Of a DNA stretch of 64,000 nucleotides, positions 35,217-42,156 are shown piece after piece. The translations under genes were made by a program, and so were the position numbers. Each line of letters begins with the position of its first letter. The first letter of the stretch is position 1. Location of the stretch: contig JAJEDE010000002.1 of the NCBI GenBank assembly GCA_022821645.1, positions 1 to 64,000 of the forward strand, read 5' to 3'. The notes beneath the pieces are model-generated. The model saw nothing but the letters and a program-made list of their open reading frames with translations. It made no database searches and had not been told where the DNA came from. The stretch is from Chloroflexota bacterium (GTDB taxonomy: Bacteria; Chloroflexota; UBA11872).

Positions 35217-35732
35217 TTAGCAGGTGGGTTGGTATTCGGTGGGTTTGAAGATGCCGGCGGTGCGTTGGAGGTGGCGGACGTAGCAGATGACCTGGTCGAC
35301 CTGGGTTTCGGAGACGCCGGGGACGGGGAGCATGTTGCCGAAGGTCCAGTGGTGCTGACGGACGCCGCGTAGAACGGCGATATGGAAGGCGGCATCGCCA
35401 TGGTGGCCAGGGTGGTAGATGCGGTCGATAAAGGTGGGGCCGAGGTTGGTGCCGGAGGCTTCGGGGCCGTGGCATTGGGCGCAGTGGGTATTGAAGACGG
35501 TTTCGCCCTGTCGGGCTGTCTCGTTTAGCTCGGCCGGGGCAGCGGCGGGTTGGGGGGCGGAGTCGTGCGCTCCGTGTGGTTCGGAGGTTTCGCCGCAGGC
35601 GACGAGGGCCAGCAGCGCGGCAAAAATAAAAAGGAGGGACGCCACGGTGGCGGGGTGGCGCCCCTCCGGGGGGGTCCCTGCGTTGGGCGCGCAGGGTGCC
35701 TTCCGGGGTGGCGGAAGGCAACTAGATGTCAT
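35217..35732 (-). CDS. Lipoprotein c-type cytochrome
   Basis: 171 aa from ATG 35732, or 142 aa from GTG 35645, which places the hydrophobic signal at the very N-terminus and may be the real start. Signal LLFIFAALLALVAC gives lipobox Cys46. Heme motif CAQCH (84-88); Met ligand probably in GNMLPVPG. Single heme, membrane-tethered electron carrier. Separated by only 6 bp from the Gfo/Idh stop upstream, so possibly the same transcript. Confidence 0.85.
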   Translation of the reverse strand: MTSSCLPPPRKAPCAPNAGTPPEGRHPATVASLLFIFAALLALVACGETSEPHGAHDSAPQPAAAPAELNETARQGETVFNTHCAQCHGPEASGTNLGPTFIDRIYHPGHHGDAAFHIAVLRGVRQHHWTFGNMLPVPGVSETQVDQVICYVRHLQRTAGIFKPTEYQPTC

Positions 35733-35738
35733 GTGAGG

Positions 35739-36803
35739 TTACATGTCGACGATGGGCATGGTAACGCGTACGTTGCCGCCCGCGGAGGATTGGAGGGCGC
35801 CGAGCAGGATTTCCATGACCTGGCGGGCTTCCTTGGGTCCACATGAGGGGGTGCCGCCGTTGTTGATGAGGTCGATGAGCTCGACGACGGCGCCGGCGAT
35901 GTGGCCCTGGGTGTACTGGGTGTGGGGGATGTCGGAGGTGACCAGGGTGCGAGATTCGTTCACGGTGGTGAGGGTGGCTCGTTCCTGGGTGACGCGCAGG
36001 ATTCCGTCGGAACCGAAGACGTCGACATCAAAGACGCCGGGCATGGGCTTGCACATGTTCCAGAAGGCTCGGACGTCGTTGTCGTATTCGATGAGGATGC
36101 TGACGGCAGGGTCGGTGTCGGGGTCGTGGCCGCCGTCGCTGGCGTAGCGGGGGCCGTAGTCCTCGAAGTTGATTTCGTTGACGGCGTAGACGGCGGAGGG
36201 GTTGCCCTGGGCGTACCAGTTGATGGTGTCGCACATGTGGGTGCCGTTGCGGAAGAGCATGGCGCGGGGACCGCCCTGGTTGGCGACGACGCGCTTGACG
36301 TCACCAATGGCGCCGTCTTCGATGAGCTGGCCGGCCTGGACCCAGGGGAACATCCAACGTCGGGTGTGGTCGACGAGGAGCGGGATGCCGGCGTTGTTGA
36401 CGGCTTCGATGATGCGGTCAGCATCGGCGAGGGAGGAGGCGATGGGCTTTTCGCAGAGGATGCCCTTGACGCCGGCTTCGGCGCCATCGATGCAGATCTG
36501 GGCGTGGACGTTATCGCCGGTGACGACGCTGAGGATGTCGAGGTTTTCCTTCTCGAGCATCTCGACGTGGCTGGTGTAGGTGTTGACCTCGGGGAGGGTG
36601 TCGTTCCAGTCGGCGTTGAAGTTGGCGATGGCGCTCTCGTCGAGGTCGCAGACGGCGACGACTTCGGTGTCGGCCACGTGGTGGTAGGCGGACACGTGGG
36701 AGTGGGGCATGGCGGTGCCCCAGCCGGACTGTTCTCCGGTGGATGCCGGCCGCTGGCCGATTCCGGTAAGTCCCACAACGCCGGCGCGCAATTGATCGCT
36801 CAT
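35739..36803 (-). CDS. Gfo/Idh/MocA-family oxidoreductase
   Basis: 354 aa from ATG 36803 (MSDQLRAGVVGLTGIG). N-terminal Rossmann fold with GLTGIGQR in place of the common GxGxxG, catalytic-loop CEKPIASSLADAD (about 117-129), HTRRWMFPW in the active-site region (about 145-153), and a C-terminal alpha/beta dimer domain. NAD(P)-dependent oxidation or reduction of a sugar or polyol is expected. It resembles the plus-strand Gfo/Idh at 38113 in the G-TGIG and HTRRW features, suggesting a common subfamily. Confidence 0.9.
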   Translation of the reverse strand: MSDQLRAGVVGLTGIGQRPASTGEQSGWGTAMPHSHVSAYHHVADTEVVAVCDLDESAIANFNADWNDTLPEVNTYTSHVEMLEKENLDILSVVTGDNVHAQICIDGAEAGVKGILCEKPIASSLADADRIIEAVNNAGIPLLVDHTRRWMFPWVQAGQLIEDGAIGDVKRVVANQGGPRAMLFRNGTHMCDTINWYAQGNPSAVYAVNEINFEDYGPRYASDGGHDPDTDPAVSILIEYDNDVRAFWNMCKPMPGVFDVDVFGSDGILRVTQERATLTTVNESRTLVTSDIPHTQYTQGHIAGAVVELIDLINNGGTPSCGPKEARQVMEILLGALQSSAGGNVRVTMPIVDM

Positions 36804-36919
36804 GACTGCCTCCGTGGCAACCCGCACGCCGGGCCGAGCCGGCGCCTGGGAGTGGATTGTACGGCGCGGGGGATGGAGGCGTGGCCCGGAAGACCGCTGA
36901 CCCGGCGCTGGGGACAGCT

Positions 36920-36996
36920 CCGGCCCATAGCCTCACGGCTCTCCAAGGTGTTCACCATGTCTCGGAACGGGTGTTCACGATGTGTCCGGTCTGGAC
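36920..36996. mobile_element. Solo right end of an IS481-like element
   Basis: 77 bp almost identical to 50161-50238, beginning CCGGCCCATA and ending GTCCGGTCTGGACA. It contains the tandem GTTCACCATGTCTC-GAACGG and GTTCACGATGTGTCCGG blocks of the terminal inverted repeat. No transposase sequence adjoins, so this is a deletion scar or footprint of the element. Confidence 0.6.
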
Positions 36997-37048
36997 ATCC
37001 CCACGGGGAGAGGGAGCAAGAAGGGGCGTTTCTTCGGGGGTAGGGGGG

Positions 37049-37990
37049 TTAGAGGGCTTTTAGGGCGTCGACGATGGCGTTGGCGGTTACCAGGTCGTGG
37101 ATGCCGGAGTAGATCTGGGACCAGCGGACGATGCCGTTGGTGTCGATGATGAAGGCGGAGCCGGTGGCGAGGTTGTCGCCGTAGAGGTTCCAGACGTCGT
37201 AGGCCTTGGGGACGTCGGTGGAAAGGTCGTAGACGACCTGGAAAGGGACGCCGAGGCTATCGATGGCCCACTTGGCGCCTTCGAGGTTGTCGGTGCTGAG
37301 GGCGACGACTTCAGCGTTCTGCGCGGCGATCTGCTGGTAGTTGTTTTGCAACTCCACGAGTTGCGTGCGACAGGTCCCTCACCAGAAGGCGCGGTAGAAG
37401 ACGAGGACGACGTTCTTCTGGCCCTGGAAGCTGGCGAGGCTGACTTCGCCGCCGCGGGCGCTGGGGAGGGTGAAGAGGGGGGCCACGGGACCGGCGGCGA
37501 CCTGGGGCGCGGGGGCCTCGGTGGCGGCGGGCGGGGCCTCGGTGACCACGGGCGTGGGTTCGGCGGTGGCCTGGGGGGCGGCGGTTGCGGGCGCGGCGGT
37601 TGGCTGGGGGGCGGCCGTGGTTGGGGCTGCGGTTGCGGCGGGTGCCGGAGCGGCGGTGGCCGGGGCCTGGGTGGCGGGCGGCTGGGTGGCCGGGGCCTGC
37701 GTTGCGGGGGCTTGCGTGGCGGGAGGCTGGGTGGCCGCAGGCGGCGGTTGGGTGGCTGGAGCGGGGGGCTGGGTTGCCGGGGCGGCGGCCACGGCGGTGG
37801 CCGGAGCGGCCGTTGGCGGGGGAGCGGCTGGTTGCGCGGCGGGCGTGGACGCGACGGCAGGCGGGGGCGGGGCCGGTTGAGGGTCTTCGCCGCAGGCGGC
37901 GAGGCCGACGGCGGCTATGCCGGCGACGGCGGCCGCGACGAGCCAGCGGACCCGTCCGGGTCTCTGTCTGAACGCGTTGGTGATTTGCAT
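37049..37990 (-). CDS. Probable selenocysteine-containing redoxin/peroxiredoxin-like lipoprotein
   Basis: Read through an in-frame UGA (37381-37379), the gene encodes 313 aa. Lipoprotein signal (LVAAAVAGIAAVGLAAC, lipobox Cys33), a Pro/Ala/Thr-rich linker about 34-165, then an AhpC/TSA-Redoxin domain: PLFTLPSARGGEVSLASFQG, VVLVFYRAFW-U204-GTC207-RTQLVELQ, and VALSTDNLEGAKW to DALKAL. UGA occupies exactly the CxxC (peroxidatic) cysteine position of FYRG-W-C-P-x-C homologues, giving UxxC. The frame continues without another stop for 109 codons. A SECIS-like hairpin follows (37348-37364). A recent TGC to TGA nonsense mutation is the alternative. Expected role: thiol peroxidase or reductase on the outer face of the membrane. 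Confidence 0.82.
37348..37364 (-). promoter_or_regulatory. SECIS-like stem-loop downstream of the in-frame UGA
   Basis: On the minus strand GCAACTC-GTG-GAGTTGC forms a perfect 7-bp stem with apical loop GUG, or loop CGUGG if the top pair opens. It begins 14 nt, and its loop 21 nt, after the UGA. Bacterial SECIS elements are hairpins immediately 3' of the UGA inside the coding region with a G/GU in the apical loop, bound by SelB; position and loop fit. Confidence 0.7.
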
Positions 37991-38112
37991 GGGTTTCGCT
38001 AAGTCTGACAGAACGGGCGGGCGTTGGCTGGCATACGTTCGGCCATCCGTCGCGTCGTCCTATGACCTAAGGTTAGCGCGTTGGGTGGTGCTGTGTGCGA
38101 GGACGGTGGGAC

Positions 38113-39141
38113 ATGGCGCAGAAGGATCGGTATCGAGCGGCGGTGGTGGGTCTGCGGGGGATTGGCGCGGGGGCTGAGAAGGAGTCGTTCAGCGGGAACC
38201 GGCGGGCGGCGCCGCATACGCATGCCTCGGCCCATAGCGCGCATGAGCGGATTGACCTGGTTGCGGGGTGCGACCTGGATGGGTCGTTGCTGGACAAGTT
38301 CCGGGAGACGTGGGGCGACGGGCCGGCGCTGTATGACGACCTGGACGCGATGCTGGCGGCGGAGAATATCGACATCCTGAGCATTGCGACCTCGGATCAC
38401 ACACACGCGGCGCTGGGAATCACCGCGATCGAGGCGGGCGTGCCGATGGTGTTTTGCGAGAAGCCGATGACGACGACGCTGGAGGACGCGGACGCGCTGG
38501 TTGGGGCGGTGGAGGACGCGGGGACTGCGTTCAGCGTGGATCACACGCGGCGCTGGGACCCGTTTTTCCGGCAGGCGTATGACTTCATCCAGTCGGGGCG
38601 GATCGGGCGCGTGGTGCGAGTTGTGGGGACGTGGGGCGGCAAGCGGGCGTTGGAGTACCGGAACGGGTCGCACACCGTAGACGCAGTGAACATGTACGCG
38701 GGCGGATCGCCGGCGTGGGTGGTGGGGGTGCATGAGCCGCCTGGCGAGTGGGCCGAACCGGCGCCGAGCGCGCTGGTGCAGTACGACAACGGGGTGCTGG
38801 CGTTTATCAACCAGACGAAGTCCATGCCGAAGTTCACGGAGTGGCAGGTGTTCTGCGAGCAGGGGCGGGTGCGGATTGGCGGGGTGCACTCGACGGTGGA
38901 GTTCGAGGCGACGACGCCGAGCGGGCAGAAGGAGTGGCTGGAACGACAGTTGCCGACGCAGAAGGTGTATCGCTCGGCCATGTTGAGCAGCATCGACAAC
39001 CTGATCCAACGGCATGAGGGCGGGCCGGAGACGTTTGCGAACGTGCGGACAGGGTTGATGGCGGTGGAGGTGATTGAGGCGATGCGGCGGTCGCACGCGG
39101 CGGGGCAGGCGAAGGTGGAGTTTCCGCTGGCGCGGGGGTAG
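38113..39141 (+). CDS. Gfo/Idh/MocA-family oxidoreductase
   Basis: 342 aa from ATG 38113, preceded by GGTGGGA. N-terminal Rossmann domain (AAVVGLRGIGAGAE), catalytic segment CEKPMTTTLEDAD (about 116-128), active-site HTRRWDPFFRQ (about 143-153), then the C-terminal dimerisation domain. NAD(P)-linked sugar/polyol dehydrogenase or reductase, substrate unknown. It is divergent from the selenoprotein gene with a 122-bp shared upstream region. The closest relative in the window by motifs is the protein at 35739. Confidence 0.9.
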   Translation: MAQKDRYRAAVVGLRGIGAGAEKESFSGNRRAAPHTHASAHSAHERIDLVAGCDLDGSLLDKFRETWGDGPALYDDLDAMLAAENIDILSIATSDHTHAALGITAIEAGVPMVFCEKPMTTTLEDADALVGAVEDAGTAFSVDHTRRWDPFFRQAYDFIQSGRIGRVVRVVGTWGGKRALEYRNGSHTVDAVNMYAGGSPAWVVGVHEPPGEWAEPAPSALVQYDNGVLAFINQTKSMPKFTEWQVFCEQGRVRIGGVHSTVEFEATTPSGQKEWLERQLPTQKVYRSAMLSSIDNLIQRHEGGPETFANVRTGLMAVEVIEAMRRSHAAGQAKVEFPLARG

Positions 39142-39746
39142 GCGGGTAACGGCGGAAGGGGAGCGGGCGGGCGCGCAGGGGCGGATTTTGGCGGGGGGTG
39201 AAGGGGGGAGCTGTCTCTCGCCCGCCCCACCCCGAGAGGGGGTCGGGCTGGAGAGAGTCCGCTTGGGCGGGTTTTTTGGCTGGTTGGCCACCGTGGTCCG
39301 GGCGGGGCGGGGACGGCCGGGGTGAAGGACGGGCGCGGATTCGGAGGCATCAAGCGCCTGGGGTGCTGGGAGCCAGGGGCGACAGGGTGCGCAGTGGTTG
39401 ATCGGGGTGCTGGGCGCCGGCTGAAGACGCCGGAGTGACGGGTGGAGGAAGGGGAGAGGGGTAGGAAGGGGAGAGGTGCGAGGGTAGAGAAGTGAGAGGA
39501 AGAAGGGGAGAGGCGAGAGGGCAGAGGAGTGAGATGAAGAAGGTAAGTGGGGAGAGGGGAAAAGAGGGAGAGGGTAAAAGAGTGGGACGAGACGGGGGAG
39601 CGGGTGAGAGGAGAGGCGGGGACGCCGGGGGAGCGCGGAAGCGGCAAGTCGTCGGATTAGGCGGCGGAGGGGCATGGGGGATGGGGTTGCGAGGCTTACT
39701 CGGATAGTTTACATTCTGAGTACGGATGTGGTCAAGTGGGTGGAAG
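39142..39746. repeat. D/B/GA-rich repeat gap plus minus-strand promoter
   Basis: D-like (CTCTCGCCCGCCCCACCCCGAGAGGG, interrupted, about 39211-39245), a short B piece (GCCGGCTGAAGACGCCGG, 39416-39433) and long GA-rich tracts (39440-39625). The leader GGTTGCGAGGCTTACTCGG (39685-39703) is shared with 12467-12485. No gene is supported; the long open reverse frame here is low-complexity. Confidence 0.5.
39706..39735 (-). promoter_or_regulatory. Sigma-70-type promoter, minus strand
   Basis: Reverse strand: TTGACC (39730-39735), 18-nt spacer, TAAACT (39706-39711), followed by the shared leader and an ATG at 39675 opening MPLRRLIRRLAASALPRR. Third member of the set at 12490 and 31841, though the palindrome is degenerate. 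Confidence 0.4.
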
Positions 39747-40290
39747 TGTCCAGACCGGACACATGGTGAACAGGTGTTCGGAGACATGGTGAACACTCTT
39801 GAGCGGGCTCCCGGGGGTCGAGGGTCCTCAGGTCGTCGGTCAGAAAGCGGATCGCCCAGGAGCCATCGGTGGCGGTGGGGCGAAAGGCCACGGCCTGGCC
39901 GCGCAACGCCTTGGGCACCCGCAGGTGGCGGCCCTGGAAGGACACCCAGCCGCCGGCCTGGACCTTGCGGACCTGATCGTCGGGGCCGTAGGGCAGGGCC
40001 AGCGGCGCCCGCAGGGCGTGCATTGATGGCAGTGCGCGCAGGGCCACCACTGCGGGCTCGTCCTCGCCCGTGGCTGCCAGCACGATGTGCGGGGGGAGGG
40101 CCTGGACCTGGGCCTGCCAGCGTCGCCGGCCGCAGCGGGCGTGGGGGATCTGCCTGGTTTGGACCTCCACGTGCAAGACGTCCTTCGCCTCATCGGGCTC
40201 GACCGCCAGGTCGGTTGGAGCGTCGTTTGGTAGCCGAGGGATTGGGGTGGGGAGTCTCGCCTTGATTCGTTGGTTAAGTGAGTACGACAA
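39709..40290 (-). pseudogene. Chimeric ORF: unknown N-terminus plus IS481-like transposase C-terminus
   Basis: 193 codons. From about 40030 downward the protein reads DDQVRKVQAGGWVSFQGRHLRVPKALRGQAVAFRPT, the C-terminal beta domain of IS481-family transposases, ending near the element's inverted repeat. The N-terminal part (PTDLAVEPDEAKDVLHVEVQTRQIPHA) is not transposase and is repeated, diverged and frame-broken, at about 40470-40640. The catalytic DDE core is absent, so this is a fusion or decay product. Confidence 0.55.
39747..40030. mobile_element. IS481-like element, left-end fragment
   Basis: Starts TGTCCAGACCGGACACATGG, then TGTTCGGAGACATGGTGAAC; this is the inverted counterpart of the right ends at 36920-36996 and 50161-50238 (TGTGCAGACCGGAGACAT on the reverse strand), giving terminal inverted repeats of about 50 bp. 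Only the 3' part of the transposase gene follows. Confidence 0.6.
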
Positions 40291-40645
40291 GTAATCGAAG
40301 TGACTGTGTGGGGGCGGAGTGGGACAGGAGGTAGTGCGGGGGTGGGGGTGGTGCTGGGGTGCTCGGCAGCCAGGCGCTGGGGGGCGCTGGGGGAGCGCCG
40401 GGGGGATCCGCCGGCAGGGTGGCCGGCAGCACGCGGTTCAGTTCGCGGAGGTCGGCGCGCCACACGGCCGGGTGGGCGTGGGGCACCGGCCAAGTGTCGA
40501 CCTCTACGTCGAGGTCGTCCTTCGCCCCATTGAGCCCGACCTCTATGTCGGTTCGGGGCGCCGGCCTCGGCGTCGTGAGATAGCCGAGGGATGGAGGTGG
40601 AGCCTTCGCGTGGTTCGTTGGTTAAGTGAGTACGGAATGTAATCG
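40140..40645 (-). repeat. Diverged tandem duplication of a coding-like segment
   Basis: Unit 1 (about 40140-40300) and unit 2 (about 40470-40645) share GTTGGTTAAGTGAGTACG plus ATCGAAGTG and, on the reverse strand, aligned protein: TDLAVEPDEAKDVLHVEV-x-T-x-x-IPHA versus TDIEVGLNGAKDDLDVEV-x-T-x-PVPHA. Unit 2 is frame-disrupted. The product is unknown. Confidence 0.4.
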
Positions 40646-40825
40646 AAGTGGGTGGTGTGGGGGCGGGACGGGGGTTGGTGGCCGGTGGATGGCGGCTCGG
40701 GGAGTGCTGGCCGCGTGGGGCTGGGCGAGCGGTCGTCGTTGGTGGGCCGGGGCGAGGGTAGGGGGTGGTGGTTGGTGGCTCGTGACGGGCCAGACGGATC
40801 GGGCGGTGTGGGGCCGGCTGACGGC

Positions 40826-40922
40826 TACAATGGAGGCAGCATCAAAGGGGCGGCCCCGGTGCGCGCAGCGGGGACGATTGAGGTTCAGTCGGCGAATTCG
40901 CCGTCAATCGAGAGGGGCGCCC
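40826..40922 (+). ncRNA. Candidate structured leader RNA, copy 3
   Basis: TACAAT (40826-40831) lies 16 nt before the closing stem 40848-40857/40914-40922, exactly as in copy 1. The inner hairpin is CGGCG (40890-40894)/CGCCG (40899-40903), loop AATT; relative to copies 1 and 2 the terminal T-A pair has become G-C, a compensatory change. About 37 of the first 40 nt (40843-40882) match copy 1, while the downstream proteins differ greatly, so selection acts on the RNA. A start-proximal AGCC/GGCT hairpin (40943-40946/40958-40961) and a GGGG ribosome site precede the ATG at 40975. Confidence 0.55.
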
Positions 40923-40974
40923 AGTTGCGATACCCAGTCTACAGCCAAAAAAGCAGCGGCTTTCGGGGTAACCG

Positions 40975-41172
40975 ATGACGTCCGACCCTGAGCGGCTGGC
41001 GCGGTTGGAAGGCGCCTATGAGCACCTGGCGACGAAGGCGGACCTGAAGGACCTGGAGTTGCGTCTGACGAGCGATCTCCGAAGCCTGGAAACCCGGTTG
41101 ACGGTACGGCTGATGCTGGTGGTGAGCCTTGCCACGGGTGTTGTCGTGGCCGTTGACCGGCTGTGGAGTTGA
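40975..41172 (+). CDS. Small coiled-coil protein with one C-terminal membrane segment, third leader-linked copy
   Basis: 65 aa. Heptad segment LATKADLKDLELRLTSDL (about 18-35) with the TKADL signature shared with copies at 367 and 860, then LETRLTVRLMLVVSLATGVVVAV, a single membrane helix to the C-terminus. Shorter by one coil block and strongly diverged from the other two. The conserved leader is 53 bp upstream. Function unknown. Confidence 0.68.
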   Translation: MTSDPERLARLEGAYEHLATKADLKDLELRLTSDLRSLETRLTVRLMLVVSLATGVVVAVDRLWS

Positions 41173-41560
41173 GGCGGGCCATAGCAGGAGACGCTGTGCG
41201 GTTCAGAGTGTTCAAGAAGTACATGTGCGGTGAGGATTTGACGAAGTTCCAATTGGAGGGCGGGGCGGCCCGGGGATGGCGAGTGCTGGCAAGGTAGGTA
41301 GGGATGCGGCGGCGTGGGTGTGATGGGTGGGAAGCGGTGGCCCCTGGTCAGCGGCGCTGCCGGGCGCCAACCGCCGTCGCTGGCCCGGCCGCAGCGTGTC
41401 CAGGCGCTGGAGAAAGCGCTCCCGCCGCTTCTGGCGCGGCTGCCCGTCATACTCCACATTGGCACATGTGCGTAGCGGCGGCATCCTGACCCTCACCCAG
41501 TGCCCGTCCCGTGTGCGCATAGGCGCCGACCCGGCCGCCTCGCCTTTTTTCAGAGGTTTC
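41173..41560. other. Gap with a doubtful reverse ORF
   Basis: A reverse frame from ATG 41520 (MRTRDGHWVRVRMPPLRTC...) carries NVEYDGQPRQKRRERFLQRL and could be a remnant of a transposase or DNA-binding protein, but it becomes proline-rich and has no recognisable domain. Nothing else supported. Confidence 0.25.
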
Positions 41561-42013
41561 CTAGAGCTGTTGGTTGGAGATGGTGGGTTCGGTGGCTAGG
41601 AGGTGGCGGAGGGTGGTTAGGGTGGGGAGGTTGAGGATTTTGGCGAGGGTGTCGTCGAGGTGTTGGCGGGTCGGGCAGTGGTGCATGGCGGTGAGGCGTT
41701 GGAACTCGGCTTCGGACATCTGGTCGACGAGGTTGGAAAGGTCTTGGCGCTGGCGCCAGGCCAGACCAGCGCCGAGGGCAAGCACCACCATCCATCCCGC
41801 CAAAGCTCCGGCAAGTCCGGGCAGCACGTGTAGAACGAAGTTGACAATCAGCCCCCACAGCGCCAGCCCAATCACCAGCCCCTAGGCCAGAGCCAGCCGG
41901 TCGTCGTCTTGCCGCAGCGCAACGCGCGCGACGACATAGCCAACCATCGAAAGGGCCAAGAGTTCGGCGACAAGAATCAGCAGCCCGGGGACGACACCGG
42001 GATCGACTGTCAT
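41561..42013 (-). pseudogene. Truncated duplicate of the polytopic membrane protein N-terminus
   Basis: From ATG 42013, MTVDPGVVPGLLILVAELLALS...RLALA-stop-GLVIGLALWGLIVNFVLHVLPG matches the start of the gene at 44991 (MTLDPTVLPGLLLLAAQLFALS...RLALAQGLVIGLALWGL). The TAG at 41884-41882 replaces a CAG (Gln). After ~75 codons the frame becomes unrelated. A duplicated, decayed 5' end. Confidence 0.75.
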
Positions 42014-42156
42014 CAAGCGCAGCTCAACTTGAAGGTGTGCGCTGGGCCAGCCGGCCGTCGGGATCGTCAGCTTCGAGCGGATGGCGACCGGCCGGCGCTC
42101 TCGTTGTGAGATCCGCCCGGGGATCGGCGGCTGGCACGCGGGGTTGCGGTGCTGGC

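Noticed and set aside
35901-37043. 380-aa forward ORF opposite a Gfo/Idh gene
   Set aside because: Antisense of a well-supported oxidoreductase; low-complexity composition.
37999-39675. 558-aa reverse ORF across the Gfo/Idh gene at 38113
   Set aside because: Overlaps the real gene on the other strand; its upstream part is repeat sequence.
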